From NCBI GenBank assembly GCA_949825045.1, contig OX463814.1, positions 36,412,383 through 36,476,382 on the forward strand: 64,000 nucleotides of DNA, in the 5' to 3' direction. Position numbers and translations under genes: made by a program. Positions 33,822-45,745 of the stretch are shown one piece after another. The notes under the pieces are model-generated. The model saw nothing but the letters and a program-made list of their open reading frames with translations, had not been told where the DNA came from and ran no database searches. The DNA is from Argyresthia goedartella. Lineage: Eukaryota; Arthropoda; Insecta; Lepidoptera; Argyresthiidae. Positions within the stretch are counted from its first letter, which is position 1; each line of letters begins with the position of its first letter.

Positions 33822-35459
33822 ATGATACCGGTGAATATCAACCGGAAAGATATTAGTATGGAATGTGACACGGGTAGTGCGATATCTTGCATAAGTCAGG
33901 CCACATACGCGAAGTATTTCAGTAACCTATCCATATTGGGTAGCAGGTTAATTCTAAGATATTACACCGGTGAAACGGTACGACCAGTAGGGGTGATAAA
34001 AACACTAGTGAAGTACAAGGAGATATCTGAAGTACTAGATTTGTATGTAATCAAGAATGGCAAGACAATGTTATTAGGCAGACAGTGGATTGTGTCACTT
34101 AAAGTAAAACTGCCCACGCCAGAGTATGGCGCTGTTAACAAATTAGGTGAAGTATTTAGTTTGGCATCTTTCAGTTCCAGATACAGTAAGGTGTTTGAGG
34201 GTGGTTTGGGTCGCTTTACGGGACCGCCGGTGAGCATCCACTTGCGCGAGGGCGCACGGCCGCGGTTCATGCGCGCGCGCCCGCTGGCTTACGCACTGCG
34301 TGAGTCGGTGGAGCGCAAGCTGGACGAGAATGTGCGAGACGGTATCCTCACCCCAGTGGAACGATCAGACTGGTCCACACCCATTGTACCGGTAATGAAA
34401 AAAGACGGTAGTGTTAGGATCTGCGCTGACTATAAGCTGACTTTGAACAAGGTTGTAGAGATGGATCGTTATCCGCTGCCGAGGGTAGAAGATCTTTTTG
34501 TTCGACTGAATGGTGGGCAGCAATTCAGTAAATGTGATGTGTCGCAAGCATACTCGCAAATGGTTCTATCGGATAAGGATGAATCAAGAGATTATACCGT
34601 GATAAATACACACAAGGGGCTATTTAGGTACAATAGATTAGTTTTCGGGTTATCATCGAGCGCTGGTATTTTCCAGAGACGGCTAGAAGGGCTATTTGCT
34701 GACTTACCGCGGATAGGAGTTTTCTTGTATGACATCATCATAACCAGTAAAACAACCAAGGAGCACACGGCAAGCCTATATAAGGTATTCGAGCGTTTAC
34801 AGACGTACGGCTTAAAAGTAAAAAAAGAAAAGTGTGAGTTTTTCGCCGATAGCCTCACCTACCTAGGTTACGTAATAAGTAAGGATGGCGTACACCCGTG
34901 CACGGACAAAGTGAAGGCCATAGTCAAGACGCCACCACCAGCGAATGTCTCAGAACTCAGATCTTTCATAGGTATGATCATGTACTATGCAAATTTCGTG
35001 AAAAACATCAGCACCTTATTAGCACCTCTGTACAAATTGCTCATGGGAGGTGTAAAGTTTGAATGGAGTTCAGCATGTGACGATGCTTTTAAGAAAGTTA
35101 AGGCGTGTCTAATTAGTAGCGAAGTACTGATGCACTATACGTCTGAGCTGCCCTTAGTGCTGACGGCGGACGCAAGCAGCGTGGGCGTGGGCGCCGTGTT
35201 GTCGCATATCACACCAGAGGGCGAGCGACCCGTGGCGTACGCCTCAAGATCACTCACTACGGCTGAGCGCGCGTATGCACAGATAGATAGAGACGCGTTA
35301 GGCATCATTTCCGGCATAATAAAATACCACCAGAACCTTTACGGTAAGAAGTTCACACTCAGAACCGACCATAAACCATTAACGTATATTTTCGGTGATA
35401 AGGTAGATATACCAACAATGGCCGCGTCACGTTTACAACGGCGGGCCGTTCTTCTATAG
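33822..35459 (+). pseudogene. Gypsy protease-RT-RNase H region, missing a catalytic residue
   Basis: This 545-residue frame holds the aspartic protease (DTGSA near residue 17, LLGRQW near 87), reverse transcriptase (VRICADYKLTLNK, SKCDVSQAYSQM, NRLVFGLSSSAGIFQ) and RNase H (TADASSVGVGAVLSH, TDHKPLTYIF). In the RT active site the sequence is FLYDIIIT at about residues 303-310: the first of the two neighbouring aspartates is Tyr, which should abolish polymerase activity. The frame stops at TAG 35457-35459 and the RNase H/connection region then continues shifted. Confidence 0.85.
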
Positions 35460-35479
35460 GGATATACGTATGATATCGA

Positions 35480-36940
35480 ATATGTGGCATCCGCGAAGAC
35501 TGCGCAGATGCGCTGTCGAGGTTACCATCCGATAAGGCCCGTCCACCGAAGAGGAGTGAGGTTACGTACGTTTATTTTGTAGAGGATTTCCTACCGGTGA
35601 ACGAACGATGACGTCAGGAAAGCGACTATGAAGGACACTGTGCTTGCTAGGGTGGGGATGTACATAGAAGCGGGTTGGCCTCAAGTTTGTCCACTAGGAC
35701 CACTACGCCCATTTTTCAGTAGACGTAATGAGCTGTATATAGAGCACGGATGCATCATGTGGGGATACAGGATGGTGATTCCAGAGGTTTTGAGAGGGAA
35801 AGTGCTAAAGCAGATACACAGTAGTCACATGGGCATAGTAAAATCCAAACAGTTATGTGTGGTGGCCGGGTACCGATGGCGATGTAGAGCGTTTGTGTCG
35901 GGGGTGTGAAACCTGTGCCATCGAGGCTGATGCACCGCCGCGTGTGATACCCAAACCATGGCCTTATTTGAGCCAACCCTGGGAGCGAGTCCATGTAGAC
36001 TTTTTAGGGCCATTTCGGGGAAGAAAGTTTTTCGTCTTGATCGATTCAAGCTCGAAATGGATCGAGGTGCGCAAGATGGCACGTACGAACGCACAAGCGG
36101 TCATCAAGGTGCTCAGAGCATCATTTGCAAGATTTGGCCTACCCGTAGAGTTGGTTTCGGATCAAGGCCCGCTTTTTACGAGCGTAGAATTCCGCGCATT
36201 TTTGGAAAATAACGGTAGCGGCTGAAAATGCAGTTAAATTGTGCAAACGAGCTATAAAGAAGGCATTCAGAGACAAAGAGGATGTAGATACCGCGTTACA
36301 AACATTTCTGTTAGCTTATAGAAATACGGCACATAGCACTACAGGCGAAACACCAGCCATGTTGCTACAGCGGCAAAATTTACGCTCTCGGTTAGACCTT
36401 TTGCGTAATAATAGGGCTTTAGAGGACAGGGTAAGAAGGGCACAGGACATTCAATTAGGAAACGCAGGCGGGGTAGACCGTGACTTTCAGGTAGGAGAGC
36501 TTTTCTGGGCGAGGGGCTTTGGTACACAAGACAAATGGGTTCAGGGCACGGTACAAAATAAGTCGGGTGCGCGACAATACATTATTGTCGAGGAGAATGG
36601 TCGTCTCATGACAAGACATATAGATCAAATGCGGCGCAGATCCCAACAACCAGATATTGAACACTCGAAAAGAAGGCTTCATGGAGGCTTGTTTGGAACT
36701 GGCGGTGAGGATGTGGTGGTTTCTGGGGAAGTGGTGGTGGCTGGTGAGCCAGTAGTTGAACAAGGAGTGTCGGACGGAAGGGTAGTAGCACCCACCAGCA
36801 GATCAGCTGGCGAGCCGGCAGTTGAACAATTTGAACATGCCGGTAGTGATACCCCGGCTCACGCGCCGCCAGCTTTCCCTCAACGCTCACCGCGCCCACA
36901 TTGGATTCGTAGGCCTGTTGTGCGATATCAAGCGGAGTGA
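35480..36940 (+). pseudogene. Gypsy integrase, frameshifted and with an internal deletion
   Basis: Three frames are needed: the N-terminal zinc region (35628-35909, HSSHMGIVKSK), the catalytic core (35857-36225, CRGCETC, VDFLGPFRGRKFFVLIDSSS, ELVSDQGPLFTS) and the C-terminal region (36239-36940, LLAYRNTAHSTTGETPAM, then a GPY/F-like DKWVQGTVQNKSG). At about 36213 the core runs straight into AENAVKL in another frame; the intervening stretch expected before the last catalytic Glu is missing. The tail after 36660 is rich in Val, Glu and Pro. Confidence 0.8.
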
Positions 36941-37088
36941 GTTTGTATGGTTTTGAACTTTTAGAAGTTGGTTTTTATGTTGGTTCTTATGTTATGTTTG
37001 TTTCTTGGGGAAAACACTTTAAGTTTTATTAATCTGGCATTAACCCATTTGCAATGGAGCAAAGATTTAACATAAGTTAGGGTAGAGG

Positions 37089-37220
37089 TGTGGTATTCTT
37101 TATGGTATACTCTTTGAGGATTGTGACGTCTGTCAGATCAATAAAATATTTGGAGATAAACGTGTCGTTTCCTTTGATGCCGTTATATAACTACGCCGGG
37201 CTATATTCCGTTATTCTTCA
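37089..37220 (+). repeat. Gypsy 3' LTR (132 bp)
   Basis: Matches the 5' LTR with about 96 percent identity by eye and is followed by the second ATTAT target copy. Confidence 0.88.
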
Positions 37221-37221
37221 A

Positions 37222-40131
37222 TTATGCTTGTGGCCATTTGAATAGAACGTCGCGGCACCTCGTTAGGATTGCCGAACCGTAAATCCGTCTTTTCCCTGAA
37301 TGATTCCAAGCTACGACAACTAGATAGACCCTACAATTGAGATTTCTTAAGCTCATCGCAGGAAGTGAAAACCCACCGTGGAGGAGACAACCAGGCTGAG
37401 CCAGCCCAAAGGGAGTGCCCGTCATAAATTGCACCCGCATGTTTTTCTTTAGGTGGAGTTTTTAATTAAAAGCTAAAGATTTGACACCTTAATGCAAACT
37501 TTAACTGCGTCAGCTCGGTTTCCCCTCAGCACTACCGGCAGAGTCTGACAGAAGTTTTCAGCTAACAACACGGTGACTCCACCTATCATGTTGTCGTTTC
37601 CTCTGATGTCTTTGAGAGTTCTGCTTAGTGCTTCAAAATCCCCTTTATGTACCATTGTGCATTCGTCCCAAACTAATAGGTTACAATCGCGGAGTACTTG
37701 GGCCGTATTACTTTGCTTTAAAATGTTGCAGAGTGGAGTTTCGACTTGAATACGATTTAGCGGCAGCTTGAAGGCAGCGTGAGCAGTCTTGCCTCCCACC
37801 AACAGTGTTGCTGCATTACCTGATGATGCGACAGCTAAGCCAATGCCACGATTACCCAAAGTTGCTGCAGATCTTTTTGGCTGAGACAATCCGTATTGTG
37901 CCAAGTTTTGCTTGAGTTATAACTGCATCCTCGATCAATATCAAGCATCTGCTATAGACCTCATCATAATTCATAATTTCTTTATTGCACACAAATAATT
38001 ATATTAACAAGATATACATTAAAATAGTGTCCAAATGCGAGCTTATCACTAATGAGAGATCTCTGCCAGCAAACCATGTCGGGATGAGATAGGTTAATCA
38101 CAGAGCAACCTCATCAATGAGCAGCTGCGCACTATCTTGCAAGTTTTTCTCAAGTTGCCGTTTGATGTCTTCCGAGAGACTGTCTTTGTGTTTCTCCCAA
38201 AGGCTTAAAGGATCAGAGAGTTGACAGAACTATCATTATTGTAAATAGCTCTCGCAGCTTTAAAGGAGAATCGCACAATGCATCTTAAGTACTGTCCCAA
38301 TGCTTGTCGTCTTCCAGCAATCCAAGGGACTTGCATGCAGACTGAAATGTTGGATGGAGGATACCATTCACAGTCTTTAAGTCTTCAAAGCTTGTTGGCC
38401 CTCTAACCTCATGAAGCAGCAGGCGTAGCTGGTAGCACTCGGTGTTGTTTGGATTAATCGTGTAGACCCTACCTAGAGCGTGCTCTTTTTTCACTCCTGG
38501 CCAGCCCTCTACAACTTTCCCCTTTTTTCTTCTTGTTTTTTTTTTGTTGTTTCAGACAAAGTAGAAAGGGTGATAAAAATATCAGGACGGCCGGATGGGC
38601 GCACGTATGTCATTGTGTCTTGTGTACGCTCGTGCATATAGCGTGGTCCCCCAGTAAAAGATGACGGGAGCACCACCTTCTGACCCAGCTGCCCACCATC
38701 AACGTCCTGCCTCCCTATGGCATCCCGCAAGTGTATATAACTGTCAGCCCTCAGCTGCGCCTGGTTATTCCTGATATAGTTCAACCTTTCCGTCTCTATT
38801 TTGGCGTACATTTCAACCAAAAACTGACTAAAAAGGGAAAGGAAATACACCAGATGATTGTCTCCTCCTGGTCGTATCATAATACGAAAAGAAAACAAAT
38901 TTGCGGCGGAGACTGTCTTTTTAAGTTTTAATTTTGTCTCAGGATCACGCTGAGGTACAGAAATAGAGTACCCATCTTCACCACGGCAAAACAAAAGCGG
39001 ATACTGCAGGCTGTCGTATGAACGATGGATCTCACTAATGCGCTGTAAGGAGTTATCGTGGCTTTAAAGGATTACCTCTCGTTTCTCAATTTGCTGACCA
39101 ACCATTCTAAAGCCACCTCATTTGATGTTGGAGCATTGAAACGACCCCTGTGGCTGTCCATTGGCTTACCTCTCAGCATTAGTGACTACTTCAAACGATT
39201 TAGACGTTGCAGGCAACTTGTCCAGTGCGACCTTAAAGTCTCTTACATAAGCATTAAACGTATATGTCATTTTCTGTGATTGTCTGACTAAGCCAGGTTT
39301 ACTTCTCTATCATCTTCACTAACAAAATATATTTGTAAAAACTGCGGTTCTATTTGAGGTGCTGGCAGAAAACTTCCAACCAAAAGGTATACTTGGCCTT
39401 GAACTTTAAAAGAAGGCACAAAACCACCTTTTACTATCTGTTAAGCTCCGAACAACGTCATTTGAAAGCAGCTATTATATTTACGAATACCGTTTATAAA
39501 CCAGTCTAGCTCTAGTTGAATATTCATTATCAAGCTGTAGAGAGGCTCGGGGATCTGTGTATAAGGCGGGAGCTGCACCTTACCAGCTATACAGCACACG
39601 CCTGGTGCCTCCTCCTTCCATTGAGAGCATTGCACCACCAGCACTTGTTGCTCATGGAACCTAAGGCCACGGTGCTCTCGATTTCATACTCTGTATCGAT
39701 ATCATATGCTAAGCCGGAGCGAGCCTTAGTTTTCCAGGTATGTAAGTTCCTTTCTACTCGAGGATTATTTTGCTCATATCGAGTTTGTGACGCCCTATGC
39801 ACCTCAGGGTGAGCTCGCTGGTACCTAGCTACAGCTGCTCTATTTATATCAGGGTGAGTCTAACGGTACCTAGCTTCACATTCTCTATTCAAATAAGGGT
39901 GAGTTTACTGATATCTGGCCACAGCAGCACGGTGTATTGCTGGCTTTTTTTGCACACACTTTTTAGAAACTTGCACCTGGCACGACTTTTTTTACGTCGA
40001 ACGGTAAGAGATAATGAGTCTCGATCTGGTTGTGATAGGGACGGTGGGATAGTAAGCACTTCACTTCTTCTCTTAGCAATCTTCTTGTCGACTACAGGGA
40101 GAAGAGAACAAGTAGAGTCGGGCTCGGACAT
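37222..40131 (-). pseudogene. Helitron Rep-helicase remnant
   Basis: Minus-strand blocks in order: basic N-terminus (40131-39889, MSEPDSTCSLLPVVDKK), HPEVHRASQTRYEQNNPRV repeats (about 39840-39750), KEEAPGVCCIAGKVQLPPY (39644-39441), Helitron_like_N (38994-38509, with ETERLNYIRNNQAQLRAD and GRPDIFIT), then the PIF1-like helicase: LRLLLHEVRGPTSFEDL (38494-38285), GLAVASSGNAATLL, LLVWDECTM and LPVVLRGN (37904-37473), and NMRVQF-like sequence near 37440. It spans about 2.9 kb with many frameshifts. No terminal hairpin was found, and its downstream end abuts the Gypsy 3' LTR. Rolling-circle transposition function is lost. Confidence 0.85.
37967..38107 (-). repeat. Family D retroposed fragment inside the Helitron, with target duplication
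   Basis: A 141-bp insert matching the repeats at 27365-27465 and 28380-28520 splits the helicase coding sequence. It is flanked by a perfect 9-bp duplication, ACCTCATCA, at 37958-37966 and 38108-38116. Its AATAAA-bearing end faces left, so it was inserted on the minus strand. Confidence 0.85.
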
Positions 40132-40595
40132 TGCCGTGGTTAATTTACCTCTTACGTGTGCATTAAAATGGCCACGTGAAAGATCATCTGAAAAGCGTAT
40201 GCATCCCGCGGGGTAACCTGCAGTACCAAAACTTATAACTCACCGTTGCGGTAAACTTCAAAAATCCACGGAAAGAATTATCCTGCCTCTTCGAGCTCAC
40301 ATAATCTACCATAAATAAAAGGGCGTGACATATCATTGCAGTATTCAGCAGCACTGGAGTAATTATCCCCATTACTATCGTGGGAAATAATGGCCAACTC
40401 TTCCTAATTAGCCACCACATGGTCAACGATTTGCTCACGCACCTCCCTGGTGCAAAAGATAGGAGATAGACCGAAACAGACGGAGTGAGGACCATACTCC
40501 CATCAATGTTCAAGGATTCAACAGTCATAGTTTAAGATAAAGCAAGTAAAATTATATTTTTAACTAAGTTGGAGTACAGATTTTAGCTCCTTTAG
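40132..40595. other. Unassigned stretch between Helitron and LINE
   Basis: A 114-codon minus frame (40528-40184) shows no family motif that I recognise; it may be part of the Helitron 5' region. Confidence 0.3.
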
Positions 40596-41703
40596 AGTAT
40601 TTATTTTATGTGAATGATATGTGTAACGTCACTCAGGAAGGGTCAGTTTACCAATTCGCCGACAATACATGCCTGATTTCGGCTCACAGGGATATACGGG
40701 TAGCAGAAAAACATATGCAAGAACACTTTGACTTGATATGCAAATGGGCACACGACGTGGGGCTGGTGCTAAACCGTAATAAAACTAAAATCATTCACAT
40801 TAGATCCTCGCACAATACAGATGAACACTCATTAAAAGTAATAACTCACGAACACGACTGCTTCCATAATAAACACCTAAACTGTAAATGCAATGCGCTA
40901 GATATAGTAAAACAACACAAATATTTGGGCCATATTATTGACGAGCGCTTCAACTGGGGACCACACCTAGCCATATTAAAATATAAAGTCCCATATAAAA
41001 TTCTACGACTAATATACCTAGCAATGGCCGAATCAATCATTGGATACGGCTTATCTAGCTATGGCAAAACATATAAAACTTACCTAGACTATATCTACAA
41101 ACTACAAACCAGTATGCTAAAACCCATTGCGCCAAAAAAAGTTAAGATGGAATGTAAAAATAAAAATCACTGGAACGGACTATTTAAATACTGAAAAATT
41201 CTCATAGTTTTTGATAAAATAAAATTACATACACTTATTGAAGAAAACCATAATAAAACAAAATTGAACAAAAAAAAGCGACCCAATAGATTGCGTAATT
41301 TACCTTATCAAAACTCATTCCACTTGCCACACTTCAATAATGTGTATGGTCAACGAACATGGATGTACTACTTGTCTAAAATTGTAAATGAACTACCAAT
41401 AGATCTCCAAAACATGTTTATAAACAATAATAATTTTAGTTTAAAGGTTAATAACCACTTAATTGATAGTTACATACCTACCTAACATAGAACAAAAAGT
41501 CTTAGCTTGAGTTTTACCTAAGAACTAACTTCATTCACTTTTTATTATACACCTAATGTATCTGCTTATAAGTAAACTATTAACTGTATAACGAGAGCAA
41601 TGACAGCGACGGATAAACCATGTCTGGTTTTTGTTCGCTGCTAAATGTACCTAAATCTAAGTTCTGAATATATGAATAAATAAAAAAAAATAAAAAAAAA
41701 AAA
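40596..41703 (+). pseudogene. LINE reverse transcriptase 3' half with poly(A) tail
   Basis: The frame 40610-41194 starts at the RT active-site region: YQFADNTCLIS, where the usual second Asp of FADD is Asn, then WAHDVGLVLNRNKTKIIHI and YLGHIIDERFNWGPHLAI. The C-terminal domain follows in a separate frame at 41264-41485 (HLPHFNNVYGQRTWMYYLS). A 3' UTR of about 200 bp ends in AATAAA plus an A-rich tail to 41703. It is 5'-truncated. The same family occurs reversed at 47167-49735. Confidence 0.8.
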
Positions 41704-43445
41704 GATTAAATATTTAAATATTCTCGCTAAAATGCTCACTTTATAACGTAGAAATTCAAATATCAATTTAGCAAATATAAAAATAGGTAAAAACTTAGTA
41801 AATTTGGAAAAAAAAAATGCGCTAAAAAGCAAATTTTTAAGAGATAATATTGCACAAATAAATACAGCTAAATTGTTTCGTAAACTATCGCAGTAGCACT
41901 GCCACTCGTTGTGGTAGCCACTTTGTGAGATATGTTTTAAAGACTTGCTGTTCATTACTTTGAAGTCGTCAGGCATCTTGTTATACATAATAATACACAA
42001 ATTGAATACATTCTTCCTATATATGTCCTTAAATTCAGGAGGTTCATGTGTTTTACACTTTTTTGCCTTTGGTGCCCTTCATTTCTGGTTCTCCAGTATT
42101 CCCGATGAGAGACAACAAAAACACAAATAGCTCTAATGTAGACACATGGTAGGGGTAAAATGTTAAGTTTTTAAAATGTGGTTTACAGGTTTCATCATAT
42201 TTAACCTTACAGATTGCTCTTATGCACTTTCCAACCTCCACCGAATTTCCCCACAGGATCAGACCATAGCTGAGTACTGAGGAGACATAATACATTAACT
42301 TCAAACGGTTTTCCCTACTCCACCCTGAGACACGGTTGATATCACTTTATAGTCACTCACAGCCCGACCCATTCTTAATTTCAACAGTAATTTTAAGTCG
42401 CCAGCGAACAGTAGGCAACTCAAATGGTTAACACGTTAGGCAATTCATTTATTATTATAAAAAAATCGAGTGGTCCTAGGTTACTGCCCTGACTGACATC
42501 AGATCGCGTGGGATATGGCTCCGATCTGTATCCACCACAGTAAACGTACTGGTGTCTGCCCTTCATATAGGCAGCAAAAAAATACAGTGTATGAGGTGTA
42601 TAGCCTACCTTTTGCGAGCCTCGAAAGCCTTCCTAAAATCAAAGTACGCCACGTCCACCTGATCACCAGCATCCACAGCTGGCATCAATTCGGTCATCAT
42701 TTGGAGAAGATTACCCGAAGTACTCCGAGCAGGACGGAACCCATGCTGCGCGTCTGATAGTTGCGGGTTGATCTGCACGTACAGAAAGTGGTGTATCGCA
42801 CTTTCAAAGACCTTCGCTGGTGCGCACAGTACAGCCACGGGTCGATAATCACTGCTGGCCACGGCTCCCTCTCCTTTGGTACAGGCACAACTCTTGTCAG
42901 CTTTCATTTTTTTGGGAAAGATTTTGAGTTTAAACAAAAGGTAAATATATACGGAAGTGGTGAAATCAAAACATTACGACAAACTCTAAAAAGTACGGTG
43001 GTAAACCGTCTGGTCTCACTGAGGTTTTAGGTTTTAGGCTTTTCAACGCTCGTTATACCTCCGCGTCAGTTAGACTATCGATGTGCACTCGCGCGGCTGA
43101 TGGCTGACCGTGCTCACTTGCAGCCGCCAGTCCCGGGTCTAGTGCTGCATTTTCTGTTCAGTAAACCGAGTACAAAATCTGGGCGAACTCATTAGTACTC
43201 TCTTGTTCCGAAAAAGTACGATGGTTCGTAACCAATCCATTCCTGTACATGCTTCCCTGCTTAGATCTAACAAAGTTCCAGAAAGACTTAGGGTCCCTTG
43301 CCAGATTATTCGGTACTTGGTCAAGAACCCGGTCTTGAGCGAGCTCAAGTCTCTGGTCTCTTCTTTTACACTTGCGCGACATCGAAAAAAAGTAGCATAA
43401 TCGATTTTTTAACTTTGTGGTCTTGTGACGCTTGTGCAGAATATA
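41704..43445 (-). pseudogene. LINE remnant, reversed, meeting the previous LINE tail to tail
   Basis: Minus-strand blocks: pre-RT linker (43382-43158, DPKSFWNFVRSKQGS), RT fingers/palm (42937-42605, SSDYRPVAVLCAPAKVFE, LSDAQHGFRPARSTSGNLL, VDVAYFDFRKAFE) and C-terminal domain (42304-42053, VSSVLSYGLILWGNSVEVG), then a degraded 3' region. The catalytic YADD block between 42600 and 42310 is not recognisable. The 5' side is cut at the Tc1 element. Confidence 0.75.
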
Positions 43446-43447
43446 TA

Positions 43448-45272
43448 CTACTCAAAAGAAAATAAGGGCCAATCACATATTTCTGTTTTTGAGTAAATTT
43501 TTAGATGTAAACTAATTAATAATTGACTAATTAATGATGTCCGGCCTCCTTCAGTATCCAACCTCTTTAATGCTGGTGTTTTAGTCCTACAGCTGGCCAG
43601 AAATTGAAATTGATATCATTGACATTAATTTTGTATTTATTTAAATTGTTTTTTTTAATATTAACTGAATCTTTTAACTTTTGACATTCTGTATTTAATT
43701 GTATTTTTATAAATTAATTTAAAAAGATTTACTTGTGACATAAGATTTGTATGCCTATTTAGGTAGAGCACAAAAGAAGCTATATTTTTTCAACCATTAC
43801 ACCTGATGTACTTGTGTCTCACAAATCAATAAATGAATTATGAATTATGAATTATGAAGCAAATAACAAAAACCGAGTTTCAGGTCAAATTCCTTTCAGA
43901 TGGAATCACAATTTTATTCTGTTAAAAAACTATTTCTGTCCATCTTTTGCTTCTTTTAACATCTTTTGTTAATAATGCCACTTCAACGAAGGCATATGGA
44001 TACCATTACTGCCACCAGAGCCGTTACATTGATTGCTGAAGGTCATTCACAGCGGTCTGTAGCTTTTTCGTTGGGTTTCTCTCGCCGAGCCATCCAAAAT
44101 GTGTGGGATCGGTTCCAAGAGACTGGCAGTGTTGCAAGAAGGCCTGGATCGGGCAGGGTGCGAGCGACTACGCACCCTGCCCGAGAGGATAGCTACATCC
44201 GATTGAGAGCCCGTCGAGAGCGCTCTGTGACGGCACATAAGTTAAAAAATCGCCTACGGTTGACAACGGGGACTCGTGTTAGTGACCAAACAATACGTAA
44301 TCGACTGCATGAAGACCAGCAAAGGTCCAGACGATGAGTAGTACGAATTCCTTTATCTAGGGTTCAACGTGGAAATCGTTTAAGTTTTTGCAGCGAACAT
44401 TCAGATTGGAGCATGAATCAATGGGGTATGGTGCTCTTCACAGATGAGTGTAAAGTGAAGCTTTGTAGTGATGATCGGCGGATTAGAGTATGGAGACGAC
44501 AGGGTGAGAGATTTTCCGATGTCTGCAACAAGGAAATTGACCGCTTTGGAGGTCCTAGTGTGATGGTTTGGGCTGGGATTAGCTTACAAGGCAAAACTGA
44601 GCTGGTTTTCTTAAACCAAGGCACAGCAACTGCACAACGGTACATCGATGAAGTCATCAGGCCTCATGTGATTCCATTCTCACAGAGAGTGGGGCCAGGG
44701 TTCTGGTTAATGCATGACAATGCCCGCCCACACACAGCTCGGGCCACTCAGACTGTACTGGATGACTCCCATATTCGTGTCCTACCATGGCCAGCGTATA
44801 GTCCGGATTTAAATCCAATAGAGCATATGTGGGACCAAGTAAAACGAAGGGTTAGGGAGCATGAGCAAGAGGTTCACAACCAGCAACAGCTTATGGATGC
44901 TCTGAAACGTGCGTGGGAAGATATACCTGATGAAAACATCAGAAACTTAATCGAGAGTATGCATTCAAGGCTCCAGGAGTGTGAAAACAGGAGAGGAGGA
45001 CACACCCGTTACTAAACCATTAAAAAAAACAGCTTGTGTCAGTTTTTGTTTTGTTTTGCAAAGAGTTTCTGTTTAGTTTTTGCTGTTGACAATGGACTAA
45101 TTTCATGTTAATTGAAATAAGTGAAACAATTGACTACACAATTAAATGGTTATTAGCATAAGTTAAAACAAAAGCCTTGTTACATGTTATTTTAATAAAT
45201 ATACATTACTGTTTACTATATTTTTCACGTAGCAATCAAAATACTTAGTGGCCCCTATTTTCTTTTGAGTAG
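43448..45272 (+). mobile_element. Tc1-like DNA transposon, full length, TA-flanked
   Basis: The ends starting at 43448 and ending at 45272 are inverted copies (CTACTCAAAAGAAAATA then rgggcc, one mismatch in about 23). TA at 43446-43447 and 45273-45274 is the expected target duplication. The 1825-bp length and one central transposase frame fit the Tc1 group. Confidence 0.92.
43966..45015 (+). pseudogene. Tc1 transposase (DD34E) with one internal TGA
   Basis: A single frame runs from ATG 43966 to TAA 45013-45015, 350 codons, interrupted only by TGA at 44335-44337 (codon 124). N-terminal half: two helix-turn-helix units (VTLIAEGHSQRSVAFSLGF, RRAIQNVWDRFQETG). C-terminal half: FTDECKV, GGPSVMVWAGISLQG, MHDNARPHTA and YSPDLNPIEHMWD. 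The last Asp and Glu are separated by 34 residues, the DD34E spacing of Tc1 transposases, and the catalytic residues are present. The stop lies between the DNA-binding and catalytic parts, so full protein needs read-through or the copy is freshly dead. Confidence 0.88.
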
Positions 45273-45499
45273 TATATTTTACCGATTTCAACTTCAATCT
45301 TAAAACTGCGTTAAGAATACTTAAGCGATTTTTGATTAAACAGGAGATGTCCCTGAGATTAAACAAGTAAGTGATAAAAACCAGAATATAAAACATAACG
45401 GATTATTGAATCACTGGTAAATGTGGGCAAAATTGTGCCTTGCCATCCCGTACGGGCAAAGGCGTGATGATGTTAACGCGTGGGTAAACAGGAGAATGA

Positions 45500-45745
45500 A
45501 AAATAACTTGGCCGGATACAGTCAAGACTATAAAGATCAGAAAACTGCAGAATATAGACCACATATTGCGTGAATGCAAAAACCACCTTCTCCAATTAGT
45601 CCTGCAGTGAAAAATATCAGACTGCCGAAGAACTAGCTACAAAAGAAGCCACTGGCTTCAAAACCTCACAGAATGGTTAAATTCCAGCACCATCGATTTG
45701 CGAGCCGCAACGTCACGAGCACAAATAGCATGAAATGGCACCCGA
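45500..45745 (+). pseudogene. LINE reverse transcriptase C-terminal remnant (unit 2)
   Basis: Counterpart of the remnant at 13700-14000, with the gaagccactggcttcaaaac string preserved. Both are decayed independently. Confidence 0.55.

Larger units (their letters stand above)
32798..37220 (+). mobile_element. Ty3/Gypsy LTR retrotransposon, structurally complete but defective
   Basis: 5' LTR 32798-32930 and 3' LTR 37089-37220 both start TGTGGTAT and end ATTCTTCA; they differ by about five substitutions and one 1-bp indel. ATTAT directly precedes the 5' LTR (32793-32797) and directly follows the 3' LTR (37221-37225), a perfect 5-bp target duplication. Order inside is gag, protease, RT, RNase H, integrase, as in Ty3/Gypsy, with no envelope gene. 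A likely primer-binding site starts TGGCGAC at 32932 and a purine-rich tract precedes the 3' LTR. Every coding block is broken, so the copy is dead. Confidence 0.9.

Noticed and set aside
36606..36899. Minus-strand frames opposite the Gypsy integrase C-terminus
   Set aside because: Shadows of the GC-rich plus-strand coding remnant.
32798..40131. Idea that the Gypsy element inserted inside the Helitron
   Set aside because: The Helitron ends at the Gypsy 3' LTR, but I could not recognise Helitron helicase sequence on the other side (32350-32797), so the claim is not supported.
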